Origin: Streptomyces scopuliridis RB72 | Lineage (GTDB): Bacteria > Actinomycetota > Actinomycetes > Streptomycetales > Streptomycetaceae | Assembly: GCF_000718095.1 (NCBI RefSeq) | Contig: NZ_JOEI01000012.1 | Span: forward strand, 124,001 to 188,000 | Direction: 5' to 3' | Length of the DNA: 64,000 nucleotides | Shown here: piece by piece, positions 35,396-43,956 of the stretch | Position numbering within the stretch: the stretch's first letter is position 1 | How the letters are laid out: each line of letters starts with the position of its first letter | Translations under genes and position numbers: made by a program | The notes under the pieces: model-generated | Seen by the model: the letters and a program-made list of their open reading frames with translations, nothing else | What the model was told of the DNA's origin: nothing | The model's database searches: none

Positions 35396-35817
35396 ACGCC
35401 CGTGGGATCGCGGCGGACGTCGTCGCACGGGTCACCGGTCCAGTCGTCGCGGTGTATCAGCGGCTGTGTCTTGGCACTGGTCAGATGGTTCATGGGATCG
35501 GTGATCTGCTCGCCCCGGCAGCGTCCGGCTGGGGCTTCCTTCCTCGGTGCGGCGGGTGTGTTCTGGCTCTGTGGTTCGCCGGGCGCCTGTTCGAGCGGGC
35601 GCCGCATGCGGTCTTCGCGATGCCGGTCGTGTGGCTGCTGGCCGCGTGGCACATGTCTGATTCGTCCGCCACTCCCCCACCGGAAGCGACGGGCCCTCTT
35701 GGGGACATCTACGCAGATGAGAGCGCTGACGGCGCGAGAGTGGTCCGCTCCCCGGAAGGGGTTATGTGCATCGTGCACCCGGTACGGAATGAGGTGTCGG
35801 ATCATGCCGCTCCGTAA
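35392..35817 (+). CDS. Membrane protein
   Basis: 141 residues with hydrophobic segments in the middle (GCVLALWFAGRLF and AVFAMPVVWLLAAWHM) and a soluble acidic C-terminus ending GVMCIVHPVRNEVSDHAAP. GTG overlaps the upstream stop. Function unknown. Confidence 0.65.
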   Translation: MNARGIAADVVARVTGPVVAVYQRLCLGTGQMVHGIGDLLAPAASGWGFLPRCGGCVLALWFAGRLFERAPHAVFAMPVVWLLAAWHMSDSSATPPPEATGPLGDIYADESADGARVVRSPEGVMCIVHPVRNEVSDHAAP

Positions 35818-35944
35818 GACCATGCCCATGGCCCCCGGAACCCGGCCGGACCCGAAGCAGGAGACGACCTACCAGGCGTCGCGGGGCGGCTGGGTCAAAA
35901 CACCAAAACAGCCAACCCCGGACACACCGAAGACGGGACGATAG
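35804..35944 (+). CDS. 46-residue basic protein
   Basis: Short, Pro/Lys/Thr-rich (GWVKTPKQPTPDTPKTGR). Its ATG overlaps the upstream gene by 14 bases. Weak evidence; coupled position supports it. Confidence 0.4.
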   Translation: MPLRKTMPMAPGTRPDPKQETTYQASRGGWVKTPKQPTPDTPKTGR

Positions 35945-35948
35945 CGAC

Positions 35949-36197
35949 GTGGATGTATGGATCGAATTCACGGACACGGGCAAGGACGCCCACATCACCA
36001 TGGACTGCGTGCCTCGTGCGGGAGAGATCGTGCTGTGGCTGGACAGCGTGATCGAGGACGGGACGGAGTATGACCACGACGTTGAGTACGTCGTCGAGTC
36101 AGTCGACTGGACACTCAACAAGCGCGACGACGAACCGGGGCACGCGCGGCTGCGTCTCCGCCCGTCCGGACCGGATGAGGGAGTGACGCCGCTCTAA
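35949..36197 (+). CDS. 82-residue acidic phage protein
   Basis: MDVWIEFTDTGKDAHITMDC with a regular beta pattern. GTG start, weak ribosome site. Last gene before the late-region hairpin. No family recognised. Confidence 0.65.
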   Translation: MDVWIEFTDTGKDAHITMDCVPRAGEIVLWLDSVIEDGTEYDHDVEYVVESVDWTLNKRDDEPGHARLRLRPSGPDEGVTPL

Positions 36198-36257
36198 GAG
36201 CCGCGCCGCCTCCTGCCGTCATCCCTCCGCGCCTCAGGCTGCTGCGCCGCTGGACCC

Positions 36258-36291
36258 GAGCCCCTCACCGCACCCCGTGGGTGAGGGGCTC
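36258..36291 (+). terminator. Terminator before the late operon
   Basis: GAGCCCCTCACC (36258-36269) pairs with GGTGAGGGGCTC (36280-36291), 12 pairs, 10-base loop. It closes the accessory block and precedes the packaging genes. Confidence 0.7.
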
Positions 36292-36305
36292 GCCCATGCC
36301 CGCGA

Positions 36306-36352
36306 CATACAGACCCCAAGATCCCGCAGCGCCCGAAATCCGTACCCTCCCC
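36306..36352 (+). promoter_or_regulatory. Two-part element upstream of the small terminase (copy 1)
   Basis: CATACAGACCCC (36306-36317) and TACCCTCCCC (36343-36352) also occur together at 42010-42057 before the capsid gene, with almost equal spacing (37 versus 38 bases). A late-promoter or activator site is possible. Confidence 0.5.
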
Positions 36353-36371
36353 ACCAGGGAGGCGACTGCAC

Positions 36372-36794
36372 ATGGCGACCAAAACGAACGCGGACATCGC
36401 GCGACAGCGCGAGGACGAAGTCATGCTGCTCCGCACCCGCGACCGCCTCCAGTTCCGCGAGATCGCCGACCGCATCGGCGCTGACGTCAAGAACACGTAC
36501 GAGGCGTGGAAGCGCGGACGCACCCGCCTCCATGCCGAGGCCGCCGAGGCGTTCGGCGCGTACGTCGGAGAGCAGCTGGCCACCTGCCGCCAAGTCATCG
36601 ACGGACTGATGCCCATGGTGATCGCAGGAGGCATGCACGCGCCCAAGGCTGGCGAGGCCATCGTCCGCGCCATGGACCACGAGGCGAAGCTGCTGGGTCT
36701 GTACGCCCCCGTGCGCGCGAACGTCACCGTCACCGACGAGATGACCGCCCGCGTGAAAGCCCTCGCCGACGAACTCGCAGGGCTCGACGCATGA
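36372..36794 (+). CDS. terS: Small terminase subunit
   Basis: 140 residues directly before the large terminase. N-terminal HTH (RDRLQFREIADRIGADVKNT) suits pac/cos recognition; the rest is a helical oligomerisation domain ending in MTARVKALADELAGL. ATG follows GGGAGG. Family assignment is by position and fold; sequence similarity in this family is weak. Confidence 0.75.
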   Translation: MATKTNADIARQREDEVMLLRTRDRLQFREIADRIGADVKNTYEAWKRGRTRLHAEAAEAFGAYVGEQLATCRQVIDGLMPMVIAGGMHAPKAGEAIVRAMDHEAKLLGLYAPVRANVTVTDEMTARVKALADELAGLDA

Positions 36795-38143
36795 CGACCG
36801 CCACCGAGGGCCTGGACGCGCGCCTCGCCGCCATGTCGCCGGCCGAACTGGCGCTGCTGGAAGAGGAACTGCGCGCGAAGGTCTGGGCGAAGCGGTGGGG
36901 GAAGTGGACCCCGTATCCGTGGCAGGTTCCGCCCGAGCACATCGAGACGCTCGGGTGGTGGCTCCAGCTCGGCGGACGCGGCACGGGCAAGACGGACGGC
37001 TGCGCCCGGTACATGGTGGAGCACGTCAACGGCCCGGCCTGCGACCCGCGGTTGAAGGGCGGCCACCGTATGGCGATCATCGCGCCCACTCAGGGAGACG
37101 CGGTTGAGGCGTGCGTGAACGGGCCGTCCGGGCTGAAGGGGCACGACCCGCGCGTGGTGCTGAGGACGACGACCGGCGGTACTTTCGCGCGCTGGCCATC
37201 CGGTGCCGAGGCAAAGCTGTTCGGCGCACACTCTCCCGACGACGTCGAACGCCTCCGCGCCGGCGGCAACAGGTGTCTCGTGTGGATGGAGGAGGCCGCC
37301 GCGATGCGCCGCCTCGGCGCGGCCATCACACACTCCGAGATGGGCCTCCGCATTGGCCCGAACCCCCACTACATTGCGTCCACCACGCCGAAGCCACGCA
37401 CCGAACTGATCGAGCTGACCCGTCGTACGGACGTCACCGTCACCCGCGGCCGGACCCGCGACGCCGTGCACCTCCCCGAGGAGCAGCGGCGGAAGCTGAT
37501 CGAAAAGTACGCGGGCACCCGCATGGAGAAGCAGGAGCTGGACGGGCTGCTGCTGGAGGACATCGAGGGCGCCCTCTGGAGCCGCGCCGGCCTGGATGGG
37601 ACCCGCGCCGGCGCGGCCCCGCCCATGTCCCGAGTCGTCGTCGCTATGGACCCCGCCGCCACCTCGAACGAAGAGTCCGACGAGATGGGCATCATCGTTG
37701 CCGGGCTCGGCCAGCAGTACATTCCCGACCTCAACGGCACACAGCGCCAACACGGGTACGGGCTCGATGACCTGTCCGGCCGCATGCCGCCGTTGGACGC
37801 TGCCCGGCGCGCGATCAAGGCGTACCACCAGCACCGCGCGGACGCGATCGTTGCCGAGGTCAACAACGGCGGCGACTGGATCGGCACCGTGATCCGGCAG
37901 ATCGACCCGACCGTGAACTACCGGACCGTACGGGCCACCCGCGGGAAGCTCACCCGCGCGGAGCCGGTGGCCGCGCTGTCGGAGCAGCAGGCCGTGCACA
38001 TCGTGGGGAGCCTGCCGGAGCTAGAGGAGCAGCTCGTGTCATGGGTTCCCGGCGACGCGTCGCCCGACCGTCTGGACGCGTGGGTGTGGGCGCTCACGGA
38101 TCTCATGCTCGCGCCCGCGGGCAATTTCGCCGCGGTCGCATAG
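36791..38143 (+). CDS. terL: Large terminase subunit
   Basis: 450 residues. The ATPase domain has Walker A GGRGTGKT (residues 61-68) and Walker B CLVWMEEAA (residues 162-170). The RNase H-like nuclease begins at VVVAMDPAAT (Asp287); EVNNGGDW and SPDRLDAWVWAL carry further acidic residues. It pumps DNA into the prohead through the portal encoded next. The start overlaps terS by four bases. The sequence class resembles HK97/Terminase_6-type enzymes. Confidence 0.93.
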   Translation: MTTATEGLDARLAAMSPAELALLEEELRAKVWAKRWGKWTPYPWQVPPEHIETLGWWLQLGGRGTGKTDGCARYMVEHVNGPACDPRLKGGHRMAIIAPTQGDAVEACVNGPSGLKGHDPRVVLRTTTGGTFARWPSGAEAKLFGAHSPDDVERLRAGGNRCLVWMEEAAAMRRLGAAITHSEMGLRIGPNPHYIASTTPKPRTELIELTRRTDVTVTRGRTRDAVHLPEEQRRKLIEKYAGTRMEKQELDGLLLEDIEGALWSRAGLDGTRAGAAPPMSRVVVAMDPAATSNEESDEMGIIVAGLGQQYIPDLNGTQRQHGYGLDDLSGRMPPLDAARRAIKAYHQHRADAIVAEVNNGGDWIGTVIRQIDPTVNYRTVRATRGKLTRAEPVAALSEQQAVHIVGSLPELEEQLVSWVPGDASPDRLDAWVWALTDLMLAPAGNFAAVA

Positions 38144-38151
38144 GAGGACTC

Positions 38152-40428
38152 GTGAGGAACGCAAGGAACCCCCAGCTTCGCCGAGCAGCCGAAAGGCGCG
38201 CCATCGGCGGTGGGCTGGACATGCTTCGAGACCGGCGGCCAATCACCGTTGCGAGCATCGGTGGGCAGCAGTCCCTCACGCTCGATCTCGACGCGGAGGC
38301 CCGCGGCTACGCCCACAGCGCGGTCGCCTACCGGTGCGTCGCGGCGATCGCCGACAACGGGTCGTCGGTGCCGCTGGTCGTGCGCCGGCCGGACGGCTCG
38401 GTCATCGAGGGCCACGACATCGCCACCCTGTTCAACAAGCGGCCGAACCCCCAGATGTCCGGCCGCGTTTTCAAGAGCCTCATCCTTCAACAGGGCGAGT
38501 TGGCCGGGCAAAGCTTCGTATGGCTGGACCGCGGAGAGACAGGGCTCGGCCCTGTCACCGAGGCGCACATCGTCTTCGACCCTGTGGACGTCATCGTCGA
38601 CAAGCCGGTGGCGCAGCGGCCGACGATCGCGAACGTGATCGGGTTCATCATCAGGCGGGCGGACGGCGTGCGGGTGCCGGTCTTGCCTGAGGAGATGCTC
38701 TGGCTGAGGTATCCGCACCCTTTCGACCCCCTGGGGTGCCTCGCCCCGTGGCGAGCCGCGCGCCACGCGGTGGACATGGATGCGTACGCCCGCGAGTGGC
38801 AGCGCTCCAGCTACAAGAACGGGGCGTCGCCGACGGGCGTCGTCTACCTCGGCCAGATGGAGCCCAGCGAGCTGACCAAAGCCCGCGCCATGTGGCGGTC
38901 CGAGGTCCAGGGCCCGGCCAACGCTGGGAAGAACCTCCTCGTCTCCAGCCCGCCCGGCGGCGGCACGCCCATCTCGTACGCCAGGGTGTCGCTGACGGCC
39001 GAGGAGATGGACTACCTCGAATCCCGCGTGGCCAATGCGGCTGAGGTGATGATGGCGTTCGGGGTACCGCACGACTACCTGAGCGCGGGCACCACGTACG
39101 AGAACCGCAGCGCAGCGAAGACGCTGCTGTGGTCGGACACGATCGCGTCGAAGCTGGAGCTGTTCGGCTCCGACATCGACCGTGTCCTGCTGCCGTCTGA
39201 CTCGGAGGAAGCGGGATTCGATCTGTCTGGCGTCGAGGCGCTTCAGGAATCCCGCACTGCGCTCGTCGACCGCACGGTCAACCTGGTGGACTCCGACGTC
39301 CTGATGATCGATGAGGCACGCGCCGACATCGGCCGCGACCCCCTTCCGGGGCGGACCGGTCAGGTCACCATCAGCGCGTACCGGGCGCAGTACCAGGCCG
39401 CTCCGCCGCCGCTGAACAGGGCCTCGGAGATGCCGGAACTGGAGGACGCGTTCCGGCGGGCGGTCGTGGAGGTACTGGCGCCCGTCGTTCAGCAGATGAC
39501 GCAGCTCAACGCCCCCGCGACGCCTCGTCGTCTGGAGCTGACGCGTGCGGACGACACCCCGTCGTCGCCGTCGCTCGCGGACATCAACGACGCGTACGAC
39601 TCGCTGGAGGCGACCGGCCGCCGCGCAGTGGAGGCCCTCGCGAAGGAGCAGCAGACCCGCGTACTGCGGGACTTCGACCGGCTGATGGCCAAGCCCAACC
39701 GATCCGCCGAGTGGCTGACCGAGGTACGCGCCCAGGCGTGCGCCCTCGCCCGCGAGCAGCTGCTCACCCTGGCCCCACCGGACCTGGATGTCGTCCCCGC
39801 CGCGCGCGCGACCGCGCTGGACGTGGCCGGCGGCCCCGACGGCTGGGAGGAGCGCATCAAAGCGCGGGAGATCTTCGACCCTCGGTACTGGCGTCGTCGT
39901 ACAGCGGAGGTGCTGCGCCCGTTCGTTGAGCGGGCGTGGAGGCGCGGGGGCGTGTCCATCACGGGTTCCTTCGACCTGGACGAGCCGGATGTGGCGGGCG
40001 CCCTGGACGACCGGGTCGACGAGTTGGCCGGGCAGGTGACCCGGACGACGGAGCAGGTACTGCGGTCGCAGCTGCTCGCGCACGGGGTGGCTGAGGGGGA
40101 GTCGGTGCCGGAGCTGCGGGCGCGGATTCAGCGGGTGTTCGCGGACCTCTCCGACTACCGGGCCACGATGATCGCCCGCACGGAGAGCGTGGGCGGGTAC
40201 AGCGCAGCGTCGCACATGGCCGCGCTGGACGCTGGCGCCGTACGGAAGACGTGGCTCAGCACCGACGACACCCGGACCCGGGCGACGCACCGGGCGGCGC
40301 AGGGCTCCAGCGTGGCGCTCAACAAGCGGTTTCCGCTGACCGAGTCGCGGTGGCCTGCCGATCCGGCCGCCCCGGCGAATCAGTCGATCCAATGTCGATG
40401 TGCTCTCACGTTCGAGTTCGAGGAGTAG
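38152..40428 (+). CDS. Portal protein fused to a MuF-type head morphogenesis domain
   Basis: 758 residues. Residues ~30-430 are an HK97-like portal (AYRCVAAIADNGSSVPLVV, QQGELAGQSFVWLDR, FGVPHDYLSAGTTYENRSAA). The C-terminal ~120 residues are a MuF-like domain: MIARTESVGGYSAASHMAAL, KTWLSTDDTRTRATHRA and NQSIQCRCALTF. In many phages these are separate genes; here they are one frame with no frameshift. GTG behind TAGGAGGACT. Confidence 0.88.
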   Translation: MRNARNPQLRRAAERRAIGGGLDMLRDRRPITVASIGGQQSLTLDLDAEARGYAHSAVAYRCVAAIADNGSSVPLVVRRPDGSVIEGHDIATLFNKRPNPQMSGRVFKSLILQQGELAGQSFVWLDRGETGLGPVTEAHIVFDPVDVIVDKPVAQRPTIANVIGFIIRRADGVRVPVLPEEMLWLRYPHPFDPLGCLAPWRAARHAVDMDAYAREWQRSSYKNGASPTGVVYLGQMEPSELTKARAMWRSEVQGPANAGKNLLVSSPPGGGTPISYARVSLTAEEMDYLESRVANAAEVMMAFGVPHDYLSAGTTYENRSAAKTLLWSDTIASKLELFGSDIDRVLLPSDSEEAGFDLSGVEALQESRTALVDRTVNLVDSDVLMIDEARADIGRDPLPGRTGQVTISAYRAQYQAAPPPLNRASEMPELEDAFRRAVVEVLAPVVQQMTQLNAPATPRRLELTRADDTPSSPSLADINDAYDSLEATGRRAVEALAKEQQTRVLRDFDRLMAKPNRSAEWLTEVRAQACALAREQLLTLAPPDLDVVPAARATALDVAGGPDGWEERIKAREIFDPRYWRRRTAEVLRPFVERAWRRGGVSITGSFDLDEPDVAGALDDRVDELAGQVTRTTEQVLRSQLLAHGVAEGESVPELRARIQRVFADLSDYRATMIARTESVGGYSAASHMAALDAGAVRKTWLSTDDTRTRATHRAAQGSSVALNKRFPLTESRWPADPAAPANQSIQCRCALTFEFEE

Positions 40429-40434
40429 CCCCGG

Positions 40435-40515
40435 ATGCACATGCCGACGCGGGAACCGAAGCGGGGGCCGGTCTGGCCGCCGCCTCCGCCGCCTCCACCA
40501 CAGAAGGAGTCCTGA
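40435..40515 (+). CDS. 26-residue proline-rich peptide
   Basis: MHMPTREPKRGPVWPPPPPP and a short tail. Its ATG has GAGGAG nine bases upstream and it ends three bases before the next gene. Small, so uncertain. Confidence 0.4.
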   Translation: MHMPTREPKRGPVWPPPPPPPPQKES

Positions 40516-40517
40516 CC

Positions 40518-40808
40518 ATGGCCAAGCAGAAACCCCCGACGCAGATCTCTTCGGCGCAGCTCGGCTACGTCGGGCCGCCGCGCACCCCGGAGCCCCGCCT
40601 CTTCACGCTGGAGCGGGACCAGGACATCACCGGGGTATCCGGTACGGGCACGGTCGCCGACGGCGTGGTCTGGCCGGACGGCACCGTGTCGATCCGCTGG
40701 CGCGGCGAGCGCCCGAGCACTGTCTTCTGGGAGTCGCTGGAGGACGCCGAGGCAGTACACGGTCACGGCGGCGCGACGCGCTTCGTGTGGGCAGAGGAGT
40801 GCTGCTGA
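40518..40808 (+). CDS. Phage head-region hypothetical protein
   Basis: 96 residues, beta-rich (GTGTVADGVVWPDGTVSIRW). ATG has AGAAGGAG upstream. No family recognised. Confidence 0.7.
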   Translation: MAKQKPPTQISSAQLGYVGPPRTPEPRLFTLERDQDITGVSGTGTVADGVVWPDGTVSIRWRGERPSTVFWESLEDAEAVHGHGGATRFVWAEECC

Positions 40809-40809
40809 C

Positions 40810-41160
40810 ATGGCAACTCTGCTGCGGGGCGAGGCCCCCGTGATCCTCCAGCCTGCCGGGCACGACCAATACGCGGGCGCCTACTGCCCGCCCGGGGTGC
40901 CGTTCGCCGAGGTGCGCCGGGGCCCGTTCGACGGGAAGCAGGACATCGTCGTACGCCCCGACGCCGACGGCGGTTTGCCCCAGCACATGACGTTCGGTGG
41001 CGGCGCCGTCGTTTACGAGTACGACGGCCGCGACAAGAAGCAGCGCGCCGTCTACCGGTACGCCCCCCGCCTGTCCCCGTCCCACCAGGCCGTCATGGAC
41101 GGCGTGGCCGAGGTCTACCGCGAGCACGCACTCAACCAGGCGAAGGAGCAGGGCCGATGA
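40810..41160 (+). CDS. Phage head-region hypothetical protein
   Basis: 116 residues, mostly beta in the first two thirds (FDGKQDIVVRPDADGGLPQH) with a C-terminal helix (HQAVMDGVAEVYREHALNQA). Overlaps the next gene by four bases. Confidence 0.7.
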   Translation: MATLLRGEAPVILQPAGHDQYAGAYCPPGVPFAEVRRGPFDGKQDIVVRPDADGGLPQHMTFGGGAVVYEYDGRDKKQRAVYRYAPRLSPSHQAVMDGVAEVYREHALNQAKEQGR

Positions 41161-41339
41161 AGGTTCTGATGATCGAGTGCCCGTACTGCCACGTCCAGCA
41201 GCCCGCCCGCATCACCACCGTGGCAGACGTCGACCTCGCCCGCGATGACCTGCCCGACGTGGTGCCCGTGACGCAGACCGCAGACCTGCGGCCCGCTAAG
41301 ACGCACGCGCAGACGTGCAGGAGCAGGAGGACCCGATGA
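41157..41339 (+). CDS. 60-residue zinc-ribbon-like protein
   Basis: CPYCHVQQPA near the start and H-x(3)-C near the end could make a zinc site. Overlaps both neighbours. Function unknown. Confidence 0.6.
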   Translation: MKVLMIECPYCHVQQPARITTVADVDLARDDLPDVVPVTQTADLRPAKTHAQTCRSRRTR

Positions 41340-41965
41340 GCGAGTTGGAGTTCAGGTCTCTGGAGGACATCGAGTGGCGAGTCGACGAGGGCGGCGAGGG
41401 CACGTTCCAGGGCCTCGCCTGCCGGTACGGGGTCGTCGACTCCTACGGCACAACGTTCCACCCGCGCGCGTTCCGCAAGGGGTTGAAGGGTCAGTACGCC
41501 CTCCTCTTCATGCACAGCCCGTTCAGCCCGGTCGGGACGTTCACCGCTGAGGAGCGGGACGATGGGCTGTACATCTCCGGCCGGTACGACGAGACGACGG
41601 CGGGCCAAGACGCTCGGACGATGGCTCGGTCCGGGTCGGCGTCCGAGCTGTCCGTGGGGTTCGTCCGCACGGATCTCCCGCCGTGGGAGAAGCTGAAGGA
41701 GATGTCCGACGAGGAGCGCGCGGACGTGCTGGAGAACATCCGGGGCGCCCGCCTAGTGGAGGTCTCGCAGATCACCGCGCGCATGGCCGCCGTGCCCGGG
41801 TCGAAGCTGAAGACCGTACGGTCCGCGCTCGGTGACCTCTATGAGCAGGTCGACGCTCCCACCCTTGACGACCACGCTCGCGTCGCCGAGGGCGAGACGA
41901 CGGCCGATGAGCAGCGCATGGAGGAGCGTCTCCGGCGGGCCGCGCTGCTGCGCCTGGTGTCCTGA
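41336..41965 (+). CDS. HK97-type prohead protease
   Basis: 209 residues of the U35/HK97 protease family. FMHSPFSPVGTF carries catalytic His60, and GSASELSVGF near residue 103 carries the catalytic Ser. FQGLACRYGVVDSYGTTFHP is the family opening. It matures the capsid by removing the scaffold-like N-terminus of the major capsid protein. ATG follows GGAGGACC. Confidence 0.9.
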   Translation: MSELEFRSLEDIEWRVDEGGEGTFQGLACRYGVVDSYGTTFHPRAFRKGLKGQYALLFMHSPFSPVGTFTAEERDDGLYISGRYDETTAGQDARTMARSGSASELSVGFVRTDLPPWEKLKEMSDEERADVLENIRGARLVEVSQITARMAAVPGSKLKTVRSALGDLYEQVDAPTLDDHARVAEGETTADEQRMEERLRRAALLRLVS

Positions 41966-42009
41966 GCGACGGCCGACGACGTACGTCAACCACCGTCGTC
42001 GCCCTGCGG

Positions 42010-42057
42010 CATACAGACCCCGCAGACGCGACACCGCCGATTCGATCTACCCTCCCC
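42010..42057 (+). promoter_or_regulatory. Two-part element upstream of the capsid gene (copy 2)
   Basis: CATACAGACCCC (42010-42021) and TACCCTCCCC (42048-42057), matching the copy at 36306. The surrounding 220 bases hold no gene I can support, so a promoter or leader is likely. Confidence 0.5.
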
Positions 42058-42189
42058 CCATCCGGGCGCTTACACCGGACGTGAAAGCCGTGAGCATGCC
42101 GGGCGCGATCCACCGGCCGTGAAAGACGGACCGCAGACCCCCAGACCTCTGGGCGGCTGCGAGCCGTCCACGGACCGGAAAGGACCGCC

Positions 42190-43476
42190 ATGGGCAACTT
42201 CGCCAAGGTGCGCCCCATCGGTCGCCGCCGCGACGGACGACCCATCTACCCCATCAAGGGCGGCGCCCCCACCCTCACCGAACAGCGCGACGAGATCGTC
42301 GCTCTCCTTCAGGACCCGAACTACGACGGCGACGTCGAAGAGTTGATCCAGCGAGCCGACGAGATCAAGGGAAAGATCGATCTCGCCGAGCAGCGCGCAT
42401 CCCGACTGCGCACGCTCCAGGGCGCCGTACCGCCAGGCGACCCGCAGCCGACACCGGGCCAGCGGCAGACACCCGGCATGCAGCCCGACGAGCAGGGCAA
42501 TCAGCACCCGCTCACCGTGGCCGAGAACTTCGTCCGCTCCAAGGCACTGGAGCAGTTCAGGGCGAACGGGAAGCGCGGACAGTTCGGCGTCGAACACCGC
42601 GCCGCACCGGCCGGCACCGTCACCACGGGCACGCAGCCGCAGCAGAACACCCGCATTCCGGGGATCATCCCGAACAATCCTGACTTCCCGCTGCTGGTGG
42701 CGAACCTGCTGGACCGGCAGACGTCGGACGGGACCACGCTGGAGTACATGCGGGACACGTCCGGCCCGCAGGCGACGTGGAACAAGGCGGCGGTTGTTGC
42801 CGAGGGTGCGGACAAGCCGAAGAGCGGCCCTTTCAGCTTCGACCTGATCACCACCACCCTCAAGACCGTTGCCCACTGGGTGCCGATCACGAGGCAGGCC
42901 GCGGACGACAACGGGCAGCTGGTCGGTTACATCAACGGCCGTCTCACCTACGGTCTGGACTACAAGCTCGACCGCGAGATCCTCACCGGCAACGGCACTA
43001 CCGAGATGCAGGGCATCCTCACGACTGCTGGCATTGGCGCCTACCAGCCCGGCAGCGGTTCGACGGATGCGAAGCTCATCACGGTCCGCAAGGCGAAGAC
43101 GCAGGGCGAACTGGCGATGTACCCGCCGGACGCCATCGTCATGAACCCGCTCGACTGGCAGGACATCGAGCTGGACACCGACGCGAACGGCCAGTTCCGC
43201 GTCATCACCACGGTCACGGACTCCGGCGCGCCCATGCGCATCTGGGGCCTGACCGTCGTCACCTCCGTCGCCATGACCGCGGGTACCGCGCTCCTCGGCG
43301 GCTACCGCACCGGCGCCACCCTGTGGGAGCGGCAGGGGATCACGATCCTCATGACCGACAGCCACGCGGACTACTTCACCGCGAACACGCTGGTCATCCT
43401 CGCCGAGCGGCGCGCGAACGTGGCGGTCCATACCCCGCAGGCGTTCGTCAAGATCACGTTTGCGGCGCTGCCGTAA
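42190..43476 (+). CDS. HK97-fold major capsid protein
   Basis: 428 residues. Residues ~30-85 form a coiled-coil delta/scaffold domain (VEELIQRADEIKGKIDLAEQ) likely cut off by the protease. The capsid body has the family segments HWVPITRQAADDNGQLVGYI, LTGNGTTEMQGIL, AIVMNPLDWQDIELDTDANG and LLGGYRTGATLWERQGITIL. Capsid cross-linking residues were not assessed. ATG after AAAGGA. Confidence 0.93.
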   Translation: MGNFAKVRPIGRRRDGRPIYPIKGGAPTLTEQRDEIVALLQDPNYDGDVEELIQRADEIKGKIDLAEQRASRLRTLQGAVPPGDPQPTPGQRQTPGMQPDEQGNQHPLTVAENFVRSKALEQFRANGKRGQFGVEHRAAPAGTVTTGTQPQQNTRIPGIIPNNPDFPLLVANLLDRQTSDGTTLEYMRDTSGPQATWNKAAVVAEGADKPKSGPFSFDLITTTLKTVAHWVPITRQAADDNGQLVGYINGRLTYGLDYKLDREILTGNGTTEMQGILTTAGIGAYQPGSGSTDAKLITVRKAKTQGELAMYPPDAIVMNPLDWQDIELDTDANGQFRVITTVTDSGAPMRIWGLTVVTSVAMTAGTALLGGYRTGATLWERQGITILMTDSHADYFTANTLVILAERRANVAVHTPQAFVKITFAALP

Positions 43477-43691
43477 TGGCCGGGGTCCAGAAGCAAATCA
43501 CCCTCGTCAAGGGCGGTACCCGCAAGGACGGCCAGGAGGTCAGCGACATGCGTGTCGTCGGCACCGCCCCGGCCCTCATGGACGGGACAACGAAGCCCAC
43601 CGTCAACAACATCGCCGCCGCGCCCACGCAGGCGGACTTCAACGCGCTGCTCGCCGCTCTGCGGACGCGCGGCGTCATCGGAGGTAGCTGA
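43476..43691 (+). CDS. Head fibre-like small protein
   Basis: 71 residues: KQITLVKGGTRKDG, ALMDGTT and FNALLAALRTRGVIGG match the short repeat-free head-fibre pattern seen after capsid genes. Its ATG shares a base with the capsid stop. Surface decoration is inferred. Confidence 0.6.
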   Translation: MAGVQKQITLVKGGTRKDGQEVSDMRVVGTAPALMDGTTKPTVNNIAAAPTQADFNALLAALRTRGVIGGS

Positions 43692-43692
43692 C

Positions 43693-43953
43693 ATGGCAAC
43701 GCGCAAGAGCGACGAACGGCCGGCCGCGACCGTTCGCACGCAGGAGTACGCCGCGGGCACCGGGTGGCAGGTGGGGCAGACCGCGCCGGAGGATGCATAC
43801 CGGTCCCTCGACGGCCACGGCCACAACACCCCGGTCGGTCCGGTCGTACACGAGCACCCGGGCGGTCACGCGCGGCAGATCGTCACGAAAGGCGCGGTCG
43901 TCACCGACGGCGTACGGCGCGAGCTGGACGCGGCCGAGAGCGACGAGGGCTGA
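43693..43953 (+). CDS. Phage structural-region hypothetical protein
   Basis: 86 residues, His/Gly rich in the centre (DGHGHNTPVGPVVHEHPGGH). No family recognised. Co-transcribed with capsid. Confidence 0.65.
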   Translation: MATRKSDERPAATVRTQEYAAGTGWQVGQTAPEDAYRSLDGHGHNTPVGPVVHEHPGGHARQIVTKGAVVTDGVRRELDAAESDEG

Positions 43954-43956
43954 CCG

